In this document: positions 1 to 10,347 of the stretch, piece after piece
How the letters are laid out: every line of letters starts with the position of its first letter
How positions within the stretch are numbered: position 1 is the stretch's first letter
From: Phycisphaerae bacterium
Lineage (GTDB): Bacteria; Planctomycetota; Phycisphaerae; Phycisphaerales; UBA1924
DNA length: 64,000 nt
Assembly: GCA_022180725.1 (NCBI GenBank)
Contig: BQMO01000004.1
Coordinates: forward strand, 101,108 to 165,107
Direction of reading: 5' to 3'
Notes under the pieces: model-generated
What the model was told of the DNA's origin: nothing
Databases searched by the model: none
What the model saw: the letters and a program-made list of their open reading frames with translations, nothing else
Made by a program: the position numbers and the translations under genes

Positions 1-1476
1 AGCATCCGCAAAGGCCCCGGCCGACCCCTCGTCCCCCAGGACCTCCGCGCCGAAAGCCTCGCCGAACTCGACTGCGTCGACGCCGTCTTCATCGACGATC
101 ATCCCACCGCCACGCCGCTCCTCGCCGCCCTCCAGCCCGATTTCTACGTCAAGGGCCGCGAGTACGAACGCAACGACGACCCGCGCTTCGCCGACGAACG
201 CCGCGCCGTCGAGGCCGCCGGCGGCCGCGTCGTCTTCACCTCCGGCGACATCGTCTTCAGTTCCTCCGCCCTCATCGCCGCCCTCGAAGACGGTGTGGAC
301 CCCTTCCACGCACGCCTCGCGGCCCTCGCCGCCCGCCCCGACCTCGCCCCCGACACCTTCGCCGCCCTCCTCGCCTCCATCCGCGGCCGACGCGTCGTCG
401 TCGTCGGCGAAGTCATCCGCGATACCTACATCCTCTGCGACCGCCCCGACGTCGCCGCCGAATCTCCCGTCCTCTCCCTCCGCCCCCTCGAAGTCCGCCA
501 GTACGACGGCGGGGCCGCCGCCGTCGCACGCCACGCCGCCGCCCTCGGCGCCCGGGTCACCCTCGTCTCCGCGCTCCCCCACGCCGACGACGCCCTCGCA
601 CTCCGCGACCGCCTCGCCCACGAAGGCATCGACCTCCGCGCCGTCACCATCGCCTCCCCCATCCCCGAAAAACAACGCTTCCTCGTCGGCACACAGAAAG
701 TCATGAAACTCGACCTCGTCGAGCGACCCGTCCTCGACCAGTCCCAGCACGACGACCTCCGCCGTCTGGCCCGCGAGGCCGCCTGCGAGTCCGACCCCAG
801 CGACCCCCTCGACCCGCGACCCGACCGCGCCGCCGGCCTCGCCGACGCCGCCATCATCGCCGACTTCGGCCTGGGCCTCTTCTCCCCACGCGCCCTCTCA
901 GACCTCGCCGCCTCGCTCCGCCCCGCCGCCCGCATCCTCGCCGGCGACGTCAGCGGCCGCCGCGCCAACCTCACCTCGCTCCGTCACGCCGACCTCCTCT
1001 GCCCGACCGAAGCCGAACTCCGCGACGCCCTCCGCCTCCACGACGAGAGCCTCCCCATGGCCGCCTGGCGTCTCCTCGAAGACTCCAACGCCCGCGCCGC
1101 CTTCATCACCCTCGGCCCCGACGGCCTCATCGCCTTCCTCCCACGCCACGACGCCGATCCCGCCGACCCCCAATGGCGTCAACGCCTCGCCGGCGAGCAC
1201 ATCCCCGCCCTCGGCCCGCTCGCCCTGGACCCCCTCGGCTGCGGCGACGCGCTCCTCACCACCGCCGCCCTCGCCCTCGCCTCCGGCGCTTCCCACCTCC
1301 AGGCCGCCTACCTCGGCGCCGCCGCCGCCGCCACCCACGCCCAGCACCTCGGCAACCCCGCCCTCGATCCCCACGCGCTCCGCGCCCTCCTCACCCGCCT
1401 CCACGCCTCCACCCTCGCCTACGCAGGTCCCCTCATCGAAACGCGCCCCGCCCGACGCATCGGCCTTTCCGCCTGA
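1..1476 (+). CDS. HldE/RfaE-like fusion: nucleotidyltransferase then PfkB-type sugar kinase (5' partial)
   Basis: The frame is open from the first base, so the gene begins outside the window; 491 residues are visible. Residues 1-98 look like the second half of an RfaE2-type cytidylyltransferase domain (motif FYVKGREYE near residue 50). From about residue 125 a ribokinase/PfkB domain follows, beginning VVVVGEVIRDTYI, the kind of start seen in the RfaE1 heptose-phosphate kinase. It continues with the GG-x-A-x3-A sugar-binding stretch (about 168-184) and the catalytic DPLGCGD motif (410-416). In classical HldE the kinase comes first; here the order is reversed. The family makes ADP- or GDP-activated heptose for envelope glycans, and the glycosyltransferase starting 7 bp downstream fits that. 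The sugar substrate cannot be told from sequence. Confidence 0.8.
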   Translation, partial: SIRKGPGRPLVPQDLRAESLAELDCVDAVFIDDHPTATPLLAALQPDFYVKGREYERNDDPRFADERRAVEAAGGRVVFTSGDIVFSSSALIAALEDGVDPFHARLAALAARPDLAPDTFAALLASIRGRRVVVVGEVIRDTYILCDRPDVAAESPVLSLRPLEVRQYDGGAAAVARHAAALGARVTLVSALPHADDALALRDRLAHEGIDLRAVTIASPIPEKQRFLVGTQKVMKLDLVERPVLDQSQHDDLRRLAREAACESDPSDPLDPRPDRAAGLADAAIIADFGLGLFSPRALSDLAASLRPAARILAGDVSGRRANLTSLRHADLLCPTEAELRDALRLHDESLPMAAWRLLEDSNARAAFITLGPDGLIAFLPRHDADPADPQWRQRLAGEHIPALGPLALDPLGCGDALLTTAALALASGASHLQAAYLGAAAAATHAQHLGNPALDPHALRALLTRLHASTLAYAGPLIETRPARRIGLSA

Positions 1477-1483
1477 TCCCCCC

Positions 1484-2596
1484 ATGATCTCCTACATCAT
1501 CCCCACCCGCGACCGCCCCCAACGTCTCCGCGACACCCTCGCACGCCTCGACGCCCTCGGCCCGCACCCCGACGCCGCCGAACTCATCGTCATCGACAAC
1601 GATTCCCGCGAGCGTCTCGTCCTCCCCCCCTCGCTCCCCAACGGCCTCCGCGTCCGTGAAATCGCCCTTGCCGAAAATCTCGCCGCCGCTTCGCGCAACC
1701 TCGCCGCCCAGCACGCCAACCCCGCCAACCCCTGGCTCGTCATGCTCGACGACGACTCCTTCCCCCTCGACCTCCGCTTCCTCAGCCTCCTCGAGCACCA
1801 GCCGATCGACGTCGCCGCCCTCGCCGCCGACATCGCCCTCCCCTCGGGCCTCCGTGAATCCGGCGGCCTCCCCGAGGTCTTCGTCGGCTGCGGCGTCGCC
1901 ATCCGCCGCGACGCCTTCCTCCGCCTGGGCGGCTACGACCCCGCCTTCGGCTTCTACGCCGAGGAGTACGACCTCGCCGCCCGCCTCCTCCTCGCCGGTT
2001 TCCGCGTCGCCTTCGATCCGCGCTTCCGCATCCGGCACGACAAGTCCACCGTCAACCGCTCCATGAACCTCATCCTCGCGCGACTCGTCCGCAACAGTTC
2101 CTTCGTCACCCTCCGCTACGCCCCGCGCGACCTCCGTGCCGCCGAACTCCGCGCCGCCCGTCGCCGCTACCGCGCCATCGCCGAGAAAGAACACGCCCTC
2201 CACGGCTTCGCCCGAGGCCTGCGCGACCTCCGCGCCGCGCGCCGCGCCCAGCCCCACACCCCGCTCCCGCCTCACCTCTGGGACCGCTTCACCGGCCTCG
2301 CCCACGCGCGGCTCGCGCTCGCCGCCGCTCACGCCGCCAAGCCCTTCCACTCCGCCGCCATCGTCGACCACGGCAAAAACGCCCACGTCGTCGCCCACGC
2401 CCTCCACGAACTCGGCGTCCGCATCATCGGCGACGGCGAAGACGCCGACGCCCTCGTCATCGGCACCATGTCCCCGGGCCCCATGCTCGACGCCCTTCAG
2501 CGCCGCTCCCGATGGCTCGGCCCGCACGCCCCGCGCGTCATCGCCCCCTGGGCCATCCCGCCCGTCCGCCCCGCCCCTCGCCGCATCGCCGCTTGA
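1484..2596 (+). CDS. Family 2 glycosyltransferase with C-terminal extension
   Basis: A 370-residue protein. It opens with the GT2 nucleotide-sugar fold (SYIIPTRDRP, then LIVIDNDS), has a metal-binding acidic cluster MLDDDSF near residue 88, a GGYD stretch, and the acceptor/catalytic-base region AEEYDLAARL near residue 165. Residues from about 225 are not typical GT2 and include a Rossmann-like stretch (SAAIVDHGKNAHVVAHAL) of unknown role. No membrane segments are seen, so it is probably cytosolic or peripheral. It starts 7 bp after the kinase fusion and is probably co-transcribed, suggesting glycan transfer from the sugar nucleotide made by that enzyme. The donor and acceptor are unknown. Confidence 0.8.
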   Translation: MISYIIPTRDRPQRLRDTLARLDALGPHPDAAELIVIDNDSRERLVLPPSLPNGLRVREIALAENLAAASRNLAAQHANPANPWLVMLDDDSFPLDLRFLSLLEHQPIDVAALAADIALPSGLRESGGLPEVFVGCGVAIRRDAFLRLGGYDPAFGFYAEEYDLAARLLLAGFRVAFDPRFRIRHDKSTVNRSMNLILARLVRNSSFVTLRYAPRDLRAAELRAARRRYRAIAEKEHALHGFARGLRDLRAARRAQPHTPLPPHLWDRFTGLAHARLALAAAHAAKPFHSAAIVDHGKNAHVVAHALHELGVRIIGDGEDADALVIGTMSPGPMLDALQRRSRWLGPHAPRVIAPWAIPPVRPAPRRIAA

Positions 2597-2606
2597 TCAA
2601 TCCACT

Positions 2607-2644
2607 CACCCCCTCCCGGAGGGAGGGGGCCGGGGGGGTGGGCC
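2607..2644. repeat. GC-rich palindromic interspersed repeat, copy 1
   Basis: An inverted copy of an element seen again near 14.3, 15.9 and 22.2 kb. It holds a CCCCCTCCC / GGGAGGGGG stem and a GGCCCACCCCCC edge. It lies between the glycosyltransferase stop and the convergent CPBP gene, where it could also act as a transcription stop. The rest of the 157-bp gap (2597-2753) shows no gene. Confidence 0.7.
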
Positions 2645-2753
2645 ACTCCTCTCCCAAGGGGTAGCTGGCGAGTCTTCGAGCCGGAGGGGGTTCTCCCTCT
2701 CCTCGCGCCACAATCCTGCTGTCAAACGCGGCGGACTGAACCCCCACGGTTCT

Positions 2754-3671
2754 CTACCCCGCCCCCATCATCAGCGCCAGCCCCACGTTGGCCCCGTTGA
2801 ACGCGACGTGCATCCCGATGCACACCCCGAGCCGTTTCGTCCGCTCGAACGCCATCCCGATCGCCACGCCCAGCGTGCCCACCACCACCACCGAATACCA
2901 CGGAATGCCCTGCCCCAGATGCGCCGCGCCGAACAGCACCCCCGACGCGATCACCGTCAACCAGGGCCGCCCCGTCGCCCGCAGGATCAGCGACTGCACA
3001 AACCCCCGATAGATCACCTCTTCCACCACCGGCACGCCGACGATCGACACCCCCATCAGCACCCACACCCACGGGTCGCCGCGCTGCTCCACGATCATCT
3101 TCAGCATCGGGTGCGCCACCTGTTCCGTCGCGGCGCCACCCACCACGCCGTGCACCCATGTCATCGCGAACCCCACGCTCTGGAGCACCGGCCACGCCCC
3201 CGCCGCCAGCCCCACCCCCAGCAGCACCGACCGCGCCGAACACTCGATCCCCGCGCCGGACGCGACCCGCTTCACCAGCACCAGCAGCGCCGCCGACCCC
3301 GCCAGCGCCGTCCCCGTGCTCATCAGCCCAAGCACCGCCATCTCGCGCGGCGAATCCGACCCCGGCCCCACGCCCCACACCTCGTGCGCCACGCTCGCGC
3401 CCACCACCTGCATCAGCCACGTCACCGCCGCGCACGACATCCACACCCACCACGGCAACTCGCCCACCCCGCGCACCGCGCCCAACGCCCCGGCCTTGAA
3501 CATCCCGCGCGCCCACAGCACCGCCATCACCACCACCGCCGCCGCCACGTGCCCCACCAGCCAACCGTCCAACGTCGCCGGGGTGGCCGGGCCTGTCGCC
3601 GCGCACGCGTCCCCCGCCGTCGCGCCAACAATCGCCCCGGTGAGCACCACAACCCCGACCCTCGACGACAT
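2754..3671 (-). CDS. CPBP-family intramembrane metalloprotease
   Basis: A 305-residue polytopic membrane protein of the CPBP/Abi (CAAX protease-like) family. The three conserved motifs are present: EEVIYRGF (E217, E218, R222), the FGAAH motif (H251), and HVAFN (H288, N292), which together form the intramembrane active site in this family. There are about 7-8 hydrophobic segments. The chosen ATG puts a hydrophobic segment at the very N-terminus; longer starts add a charged, unconserved stretch. This start overlaps the divergent trpC start by about 30 bp; GTG codons 7-8 codons in would shorten the overlap. The substrate is unknown. Confidence 0.82.
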   Translation of the reverse strand: MSSRVGVVVLTGAIVGATAGDACAATGPATPATLDGWLVGHVAAAVVVMAVLWARGMFKAGALGAVRGVGELPWWVWMSCAAVTWLMQVVGASVAHEVWGVGPGSDSPREMAVLGLMSTGTALAGSAALLVLVKRVASGAGIECSARSVLLGVGLAAGAWPVLQSVGFAMTWVHGVVGGAATEQVAHPMLKMIVEQRGDPWVWVLMGVSIVGVPVVEEVIYRGFVQSLILRATGRPWLTVIASGVLFGAAHLGQGIPWYSVVVVGTLGVAIGMAFERTKRLGVCIGMHVAFNGANVGLALMMGAG

Positions 3672-4479
3672 CCTCGCGCACACGCGCCTCGAACTCGCCG
3701 CCGCCCAGGCCGCGATGCCCCTCGACGCCATCCGCGACCGCGCCCTCGCCGCCCCCGAGCCGCGAAACTTCTTCGCCGCCGTCACGCGCCCCGCGCCCAA
3801 CCGCTCCTGCATCATCGCCGAAATCAAGCGGCGCAGCCCTTCCGCGGGCCTCATCCGCCCCGAGTACGACACCCACCTGTTCAGCCCCGAGGACATCGCC
3901 CGACGATATCACGCCGCCGGCGCCAGCGCCCTCTCCTGCCTCACCAACCGCCGCTTCTTCGGCGGCGAGCTCGCCTTCCTCCAACGCGTCAAGGACGCCG
4001 TCTCCCTCCCCGTCCTCCGCAAGGACTTCATCCTCGACCCCTGGCAGGTTTACGAATCCCGCGCCGCCGGCGCCGACGCCATCCTCCTCATCGCCGAGGC
4101 CCTCGACGACGCCACCCTCGTCGATCTCCTGATCCTCGCCCAGCAACTCCACCTCACCACGCTCCTCGAGTGCCACAGCGTCGAGAATCTCCTCCGCGTC
4201 CGTCCCTACGTCGGCTTCCCGCACCGCGCCTACGCCCTCCTGGGCATCAACAACCGCGACCTCGCCAGCATGACCACCGACCTCGCCCACACCCTGCGCC
4301 TCGCCGACCTCGTCGACGACCGCTCCACCCTCGTCAGCGAGTCGGGCATCAAGACCCCCGACGACCTCCGCCGCCTCCGCGCCGAGGGCGTCCGCATCGC
4401 CCTCGTCGGCGAGCACCTCATGCGCCACGACGACCCCGGCCAGGCGCTCCGCGACCTCCTCAACGAACCGCGAGCGTAA
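3640..4479 (+). CDS. trpC: Indole-3-glycerol phosphate synthase
   Basis: TrpC converts carboxyphenylamino-deoxyribulose phosphate to indole-3-glycerol phosphate in tryptophan synthesis. The 279-residue length is typical. Family motifs in order: IIAEIKRRSPSAG (catalytic Lys63), LRKDFIL, ILLIAEAL, TLLECHS, LLGINNRDL, LVSESGI and ALVGEHLM. The GTG start is chosen because the reading frame upstream is low-complexity and lies inside the divergent protease gene, and because LDDILAHTRLEL is where TrpC proteins normally begin. No other trp synthesis gene is adjacent. The last codons and stop (NEPRA*) lie inside a repeated sequence element, so the natural C-terminus has been rewritten by that repeat. 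Confidence 0.93.
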   Translation: MSTTTPTLDDILAHTRLELAAAQAAMPLDAIRDRALAAPEPRNFFAAVTRPAPNRSCIIAEIKRRSPSAGLIRPEYDTHLFSPEDIARRYHAAGASALSCLTNRRFFGGELAFLQRVKDAVSLPVLRKDFILDPWQVYESRAAGADAILLIAEALDDATLVDLLILAQQLHLTTLLECHSVENLLRVRPYVGFPHRAYALLGINNRDLASMTTDLAHTLRLADLVDDRSTLVSESGIKTPDDLRRLRAEGVRIALVGEHLMRHDDPGQALRDLLNEPRA

Positions 4480-4532
4480 GCGAGCGGTTCTTCCCTCCCC
4501 AACGAGCCGCGCGCGTCAGCGAGCGATGCTTC
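4462..4532. repeat. Two tandem copies of a GAGCCGCGAGCGTnAGCGAGCG repeat
   Basis: Two units about 39 bp apart, each of the form AACGAnCCGCGnGCGTnAGCGAGCG followed by a pyrimidine-rich tail. The first supplies the stop codon of trpC. A matching pair occurs in the opposite orientation near 27.25 kb. It looks like a short interspersed repeat family rather than coding sequence. Confidence 0.7.
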
Positions 4533-4585
4533 TCCGCTCCCCACACCCCGCGAACGTGCCCCGCGCGCCCTGCGAACAATCCCCC

Positions 4586-5992
4586 ATGCGATCCCTCACC
4601 CGCTGGTGCGTCCTCGCCATCCTCGCCCTCGCGCCCCTCGTCCGTGCTCAGGACGAGTCCCCCGAAGATTCCGGCGTCGAATCCCCCGCGCCACCGCCCG
4701 CCGCCCCGCCCCCCGCCGCCCCCGCGCCCGACGATCCAGGCCGCGTCCTCTTCCAGAAGGCCGCCGAAGCACTCGCCCGCGCCCAATACATCACTTACCG
4801 CGTCCGCTCCTCGTCCACCGGCGATCTCTTCGTCCGCACCGGTCGCATCATCGAGGCCGACGTCCGCCAGGTCCGACAGCCCGGCGGCGTGCTCCCAGGC
4901 TGGCGACTCCGCCTCATCGGCACCACCACCGAGGCCGGCGGCAAGCCGCCCCTCACCCCCTTCGACGTCGCCTGGCTCCAGGCCAACGTCGAATGGGTCG
5001 ATCACGCCGAACGGAAAATCATCGAAAAGAACTTCCAGGAAGCACGCCGAAACCGCGCGGTCCTCACCACCACCCCCATCCGCCTCGAGGACATGACCTC
5101 CTACCGCCCCTTCCAGAAGGAACTCGCCGCCGTCTCCTACACCTTCGAAGACGATGCCGCCGTCGGCGGCGTCCCGTGCCGCGTGCTCGTCGTCGCCATC
5201 AACCAGGGCCAGATCCGCGCCCGCTGGCACCTCGCCATCGACGATCACCTCCCGCGCCGCGTCGAACGTCTCATCGAAACCACCCGCTCGGGCCTCTCCT
5301 CTTCCATCATGGAGTTCACCGACATGCGGGTCAGTTTCGACCCGCCCACCCCGGCCATGCTCGCCAGCGTCCGCGTCGCCGTCCCCGAGGGCTACGCCGA
5401 GGACCGTCCCCCCGTCCCCGTCCCCCTCACCGACGGCTCCGGCGGTTTCAGCCCCAACCTCATCGACCTCTCCGGCAATCCCGGCAAGCCCGCCGACGCC
5501 ACCACCACGCCCGTCACGCCGCCGCCGACCACGCCCCCCGCCCCCGCCGGGCCGCCCAAGGCGCCGCCCTTCGACCTGCTCACGCCCGCCGGTGAGCATG
5601 TCACGCTCGAGTCGCTCCGCGGCCAGGTCGTCGTCCTCGAGTTCGCCGGCAGTTGGGCCGTCAACCTCCGCGCCGCCCGACCCGAACTCGCCACGCTCCT
5701 CCCGCAGTACAAGGACCGCCCCGTCCGCGCCCTCGCCCTTTCGGTGCGCGAACGCTCCAAGGACGCCGCCGTCGCCCACTTCGACGGGGCCCCCGCCGCG
5801 CTCACCCTGCTCCTCAACGCCGAGAAGGTCGCCGAGTCGTACGGCGTCGCCGCCTTCCCCGCCTACGCCGTCGTCGGGCCTGCCGGCGAACTCCTCATGG
5901 CCCCCGCCCCCTTCACGCCCGACGAGACCATGCGCGCCGTCACCGCCGCCGTCGACGCGGCCCTCCAGAACCTCCCCTCGCCCTCGCCCTGA
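4586..5992 (+). CDS. Secreted protein with a thioredoxin/TlpA-like domain lacking the CxxC pair
   Basis: A 468-residue protein with a signal peptide (MRSLTRWCVLAILALAPLVRAQ), a Pro/Ala-rich linker, and a middle domain of about residues 50-290. The middle domain (RVLFQKAAEALARAQYITY onward, many beta-strand-like stretches) resembles the LolA/outer-membrane-lipoprotein-sorting fold used by planctomycete secreted proteins. After a Pro/Thr linker, residues about 330-465 read as a TlpA/AhpC-type thioredoxin fold (FDLLTPAGEHVTLESLRGQ, then VVVLEFAGSW). Where W-C-x-x-C is expected the sequence is W357-A-V-N-L361, so both redox cysteines are missing. It is probably a non-catalytic binding protein outside the cytoplasm. 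It ends one base before the convergent ppdK stop. Confidence 0.75.
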   Translation: MRSLTRWCVLAILALAPLVRAQDESPEDSGVESPAPPPAAPPPAAPAPDDPGRVLFQKAAEALARAQYITYRVRSSSTGDLFVRTGRIIEADVRQVRQPGGVLPGWRLRLIGTTTEAGGKPPLTPFDVAWLQANVEWVDHAERKIIEKNFQEARRNRAVLTTTPIRLEDMTSYRPFQKELAAVSYTFEDDAAVGGVPCRVLVVAINQGQIRARWHLAIDDHLPRRVERLIETTRSGLSSSIMEFTDMRVSFDPPTPAMLASVRVAVPEGYAEDRPPVPVPLTDGSGGFSPNLIDLSGNPGKPADATTTPVTPPPTTPPAPAGPPKAPPFDLLTPAGEHVTLESLRGQVVVLEFAGSWAVNLRAARPELATLLPQYKDRPVRALALSVRERSKDAAVAHFDGAPAALTLLLNAEKVAESYGVAAFPAYAVVGPAGELLMAPAPFTPDETMRAVTAAVDAALQNLPSPSP

Positions 5993-8743
5993 TTACTTCC
6001 CGTCCCGGATCGCCGCCTGCGCCGCCGCCAAACGCGCGATCGGCACCCGGAACGGCGAGCACGACACGTAGTCCAGCCCCGCCGTGTGGCAGAACCAGAT
6101 GCTCTTGGGGTCGCCCCCGTGCTCCCCGCAGATGCCCACCTTCAGGTCGGGCTTGGTTGTCCGCCCCTTGCGCGTCCCCATCTCCACCAACTGCCCCACC
6201 CCGCCCGTGTCCAGGCTCTGGAACGGATCGCCCGGCAGGATCTCCTTCGCCAGATAGTCCGGCAGGAACGTCCCGATGTCGTCCCGCGAGAATCCGAACG
6301 TCATCTGCGTCAGGTCGTTGGTCCCGAACGAGAAAAAGTCCGCCTTCTCCGCGATCTCGTCCGCCGTCAGCGCCGCCCGCGGAATCTCGATCATCGTCCC
6401 GATCTTGATGTCCAGCCGCGGCTTGTAGTCCTCCGCCTCCTTCACCTCCGCGATCACCTTCTCCACCCGCTCGCGCAGGAACGCCAGTTCCTTCCGCGTC
6501 CCCACCAGCGGGATCATGATCTCCGGCAACGCCTTGATGTTGCTCCGCAGACAGTCGATCGCCGCTTCCACGATCGCCCGCACCTGCATGTCCAGAATCT
6601 CCGGGTACGTCACGCACAGCCGGCACCCCCGATGCCCCAGCATCGGGTTCGCCTCGTGCAGCGCCGCCACCCGCTGCTTCACCCGCGACACCGGCAGCCC
6701 CATCATCTTCGCCAGTTCCGCCTGCTGGGCCTCTTCATGCGGCACGAACTCGTGCAGCGGCGGGTCGATCAGCCGGATCGTCACCGGGAACCCCTTCATC
6801 GCCTTGAAGATCCCGATGAAGTCGTCCCGCTGGAAGGGCAGCAGCTTCGCCAGCGCCCGCGTCCGCGCCTCGGTCGTCTCCGACAGGATCATCTCCCGCA
6901 TCACCTTGATCCGGTCCCCCTCGAAGAACATGTGCTCCGTCCGCGTCAGCCCGATCCCCTCGGCCCCGAACCCGCGCGCCCGCTCGGCGTCCTCCGGCGT
7001 GTCCGCGTTCGTCCGCACCCCGAGCTTCCGATACTTGTCCGCCCACTTCATCACCTGCGCGAAATCCCCCGACAGCCGCGGCTCCACCGTCGCCACCTGC
7101 CCCGCCATCACCTCGCCCGTCGAGCCGTCGATCGACAGCACGTCGTCACGCCCGAACGTCCTGCCCGCGACCGTCAACTTCCCCTTCCCCGTGTCGATCT
7201 CCAGTTCCCCCGCGCCCACCACGCAGCACTTGCCCCACCCGCACGCCACCACCGCCGCGTGGCTCGTCCGCCCGCCCGTGCTCGTCAGGATCCCCGCCGC
7301 CGAGTGCATCCCCTCCACGTCCTCCGGGCTGGTCTCCTTGCGCACCAGCAGCACCTTCTCCCCGTCCCGCGCCCGCCGCACCGCCTCCTCCGCCGTGAAC
7401 GCCAGTTTCCCGAACGCCGCACCCGGCGACGCCGGGATCCCCCGCGTCAGCACCGTCACGCCCTTCTTCCGGCCCGGGTCGAACGACGGCAGCAGCAACT
7501 GCGTCAGGTCCTGCGCCGGGATGCGCAGCACCGCCGCCTTCTCGTCGATCAGCCGCTCCCGCACCATGTCGCACGCCACCCGTACCGCCGCGAACCCGTT
7601 GCGCTTCCCCGTCCGCGTTTGCAGCATGTACAGCACGCCCCGCTCGATCGTGAACTCGATGTCCTGCATGTCCCGGTAGTGTTTCTCGAGCTTGTTCTTG
7701 ATGTCCAGCAACTGCGTGAACACCTTCTTGTTCCACTTGGGCATCTGGTCGACCTGGATCGGCGTGCGGATCCCCGCCACCACGTCCTCACCCTGCGCGT
7801 TCACGAGGTACTCCCCGTACAGCGCGTTCTCCCCCGTCGCCGGGTTCCGCGTGAACGCCACCCCCGTCCCCGAATCATCCCCCATGTTCCCGTACACCAT
7901 CGTCTGCACGTTCACCGCCGTCCCGTGCAGCCCCGTGATCCCCGCGATCCGCCGGTACGAGATCGCCCGGTCCCCGTTCCACGACTTGAACACCGCCTCG
8001 ATCGCCAGTTCCAACTGCTTGAACGGGTTCTGCGGGAACACTTCCCCCTTGAACCGCTGGTACACCGCCTTGTACGCCTCGCACAGTTCGATCATGCCCT
8101 GCTCGGGCACGTCCGTGTCCGTCTTGGCCTTGTACTTCGTCTTGATCTTGTTGAACGCGTCCTCGAAGTGGTGGTGGTCCACCCCCATCACCACGTCCCC
8201 GAACATGTTGATCAGCCGCCGGTACGAGTCGTACGCGAACCGCGCGTTCCCCGTGCTGTTCGCCAGCCCCACCACGCTCGCGTCCGTCAGCCCCAGGTTC
8301 AGGATCGTGTCCATCATCCCCGGCATCGACACCGCCGCCCCCGACCGCACCGACACCAGCAGCGGGTTCCCGTTGTCCCCGAACCGCTTCCCCGTCTCCT
8401 TCTCGATCACCGCGATGTTCTTGTGCACCTCGTTCATCAGCCCGTGCGGCAGACGCTGCCCGTTCCGGTAGTACGCCGCGCACGTGTCCGTCGTGATCGT
8501 GAACCCCGGCGGCACCGGCAGCCCGATCGACACCATGTCCGCCAGGTTCGCCCCCTTGCCGCCCAGCACCGGCTTCATGTCCGCCGCCCCTTCGCACAGG
8601 GACTTCCCGAAGAAGTACACCATCTTGCCAGGCTTGGCCCGCATCGCCGGCTGTGGGGTCGCCCCCTCGTCAAGACGACGAGCGGCCTTGGCCGCCTTCC
8701 CGGCGGCGTGCTGGAGTGACGGGCGTGCCTTCGCGGTGGTCAT
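5993..8743 (-). CDS. ppdK: Pyruvate, phosphate dikinase
   Basis: PPDK interconverts pyruvate + ATP + Pi and PEP + AMP + PPi in central carbon metabolism. The protein has 916 residues, slightly longer than usual because of about 40 extra N-terminal residues. An ATP-grasp domain follows (KPVLGGKGANLADM, PVPPGFTITT, SVRSGAAVSMPGMMDTILNLG). The swivelling phosphohistidine domain has GGRTSHAAVVA with His495, and the PEP/pyruvate barrel has CGEHGGDP with Cys872. Both match the catalytic residues known in the family after allowing for the N-terminal offset. It is divergent from pabB and convergent, with no gap, to the thioredoxin-fold gene. Confidence 0.97.
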   Translation of the reverse strand: MTTAKARPSLQHAAGKAAKAARRLDEGATPQPAMRAKPGKMVYFFGKSLCEGAADMKPVLGGKGANLADMVSIGLPVPPGFTITTDTCAAYYRNGQRLPHGLMNEVHKNIAVIEKETGKRFGDNGNPLLVSVRSGAAVSMPGMMDTILNLGLTDASVVGLANSTGNARFAYDSYRRLINMFGDVVMGVDHHHFEDAFNKIKTKYKAKTDTDVPEQGMIELCEAYKAVYQRFKGEVFPQNPFKQLELAIEAVFKSWNGDRAISYRRIAGITGLHGTAVNVQTMVYGNMGDDSGTGVAFTRNPATGENALYGEYLVNAQGEDVVAGIRTPIQVDQMPKWNKKVFTQLLDIKNKLEKHYRDMQDIEFTIERGVLYMLQTRTGKRNGFAAVRVACDMVRERLIDEKAAVLRIPAQDLTQLLLPSFDPGRKKGVTVLTRGIPASPGAAFGKLAFTAEEAVRRARDGEKVLLVRKETSPEDVEGMHSAAGILTSTGGRTSHAAVVACGWGKCCVVGAGELEIDTGKGKLTVAGRTFGRDDVLSIDGSTGEVMAGQVATVEPRLSGDFAQVMKWADKYRKLGVRTNADTPEDAERARGFGAEGIGLTRTEHMFFEGDRIKVMREMILSETTEARTRALAKLLPFQRDDFIGIFKAMKGFPVTIRLIDPPLHEFVPHEEAQQAELAKMMGLPVSRVKQRVAALHEANPMLGHRGCRLCVTYPEILDMQVRAIVEAAIDCLRSNIKALPEIMIPLVGTRKELAFLRERVEKVIAEVKEAEDYKPRLDIKIGTMIEIPRAALTADEIAEKADFFSFGTNDLTQMTFGFSRDDIGTFLPDYLAKEILPGDPFQSLDTGGVGQLVEMGTRKGRTTKPDLKVGICGEHGGDPKSIWFCHTAGLDYVSCSPFRVPIARLAAAQAAIRDGK

Positions 8744-8979
8744 CGATTACCCTTCAAACGTCGGGCCAACTCGTCGCGTTGCGCCCCGCCGAGGCTCCGC
8801 CGCCTCGTGGTCACCTCGCGCGGAGTTTGGGGTCTGCTTGGATGCGTTCGGCCCGTGCGCGCTCGCCCTCGGGCCTTGCCCATCATTCTAGGAACGCCGA
8901 CCCGTGCGGACGAGTTTCCCCCAAAATGCCGTGAGAAACCGCGTCATTTCGCCCGCACGCCCGTAGCATCCTCCGCCCC
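8744..8979. other. Divergent intergenic region between ppdK and pabB
   Basis: 236 bp carrying the upstream regions of two divergent genes. A TAGCAT box (8964-8969) lies 10 bp before the pabB ATG. No convincing hairpin, repeat or small gene was seen. Confidence 0.5.
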
Positions 8980-10317
<1,338 letters not shown>

Positions 10318-10334
10318 CGCCGCCTCCCTCGACC

Positions 10335-10340
10335 TACCCT
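10335..10340 (+). promoter_or_regulatory. TACCCT -10 box before trpS
   Basis: TACCCT ends 7 nt before the trpS ATG with no Shine-Dalgarno sequence between, which predicts a leaderless trpS mRNA. Confidence 0.45.
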
Positions 10341-10347
10341 CCCGCCT

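Noticed and set aside
2722..4428. Very long open frames on the strand opposite genes throughout the window, for example opposite trpC and the protease
   Set aside because: They are low-complexity (Ala/Gly/Arg/Pro runs), lack motifs, and lie antisense to clearly recognisable genes. High GC at third codon positions removes stop codons on the other strand.
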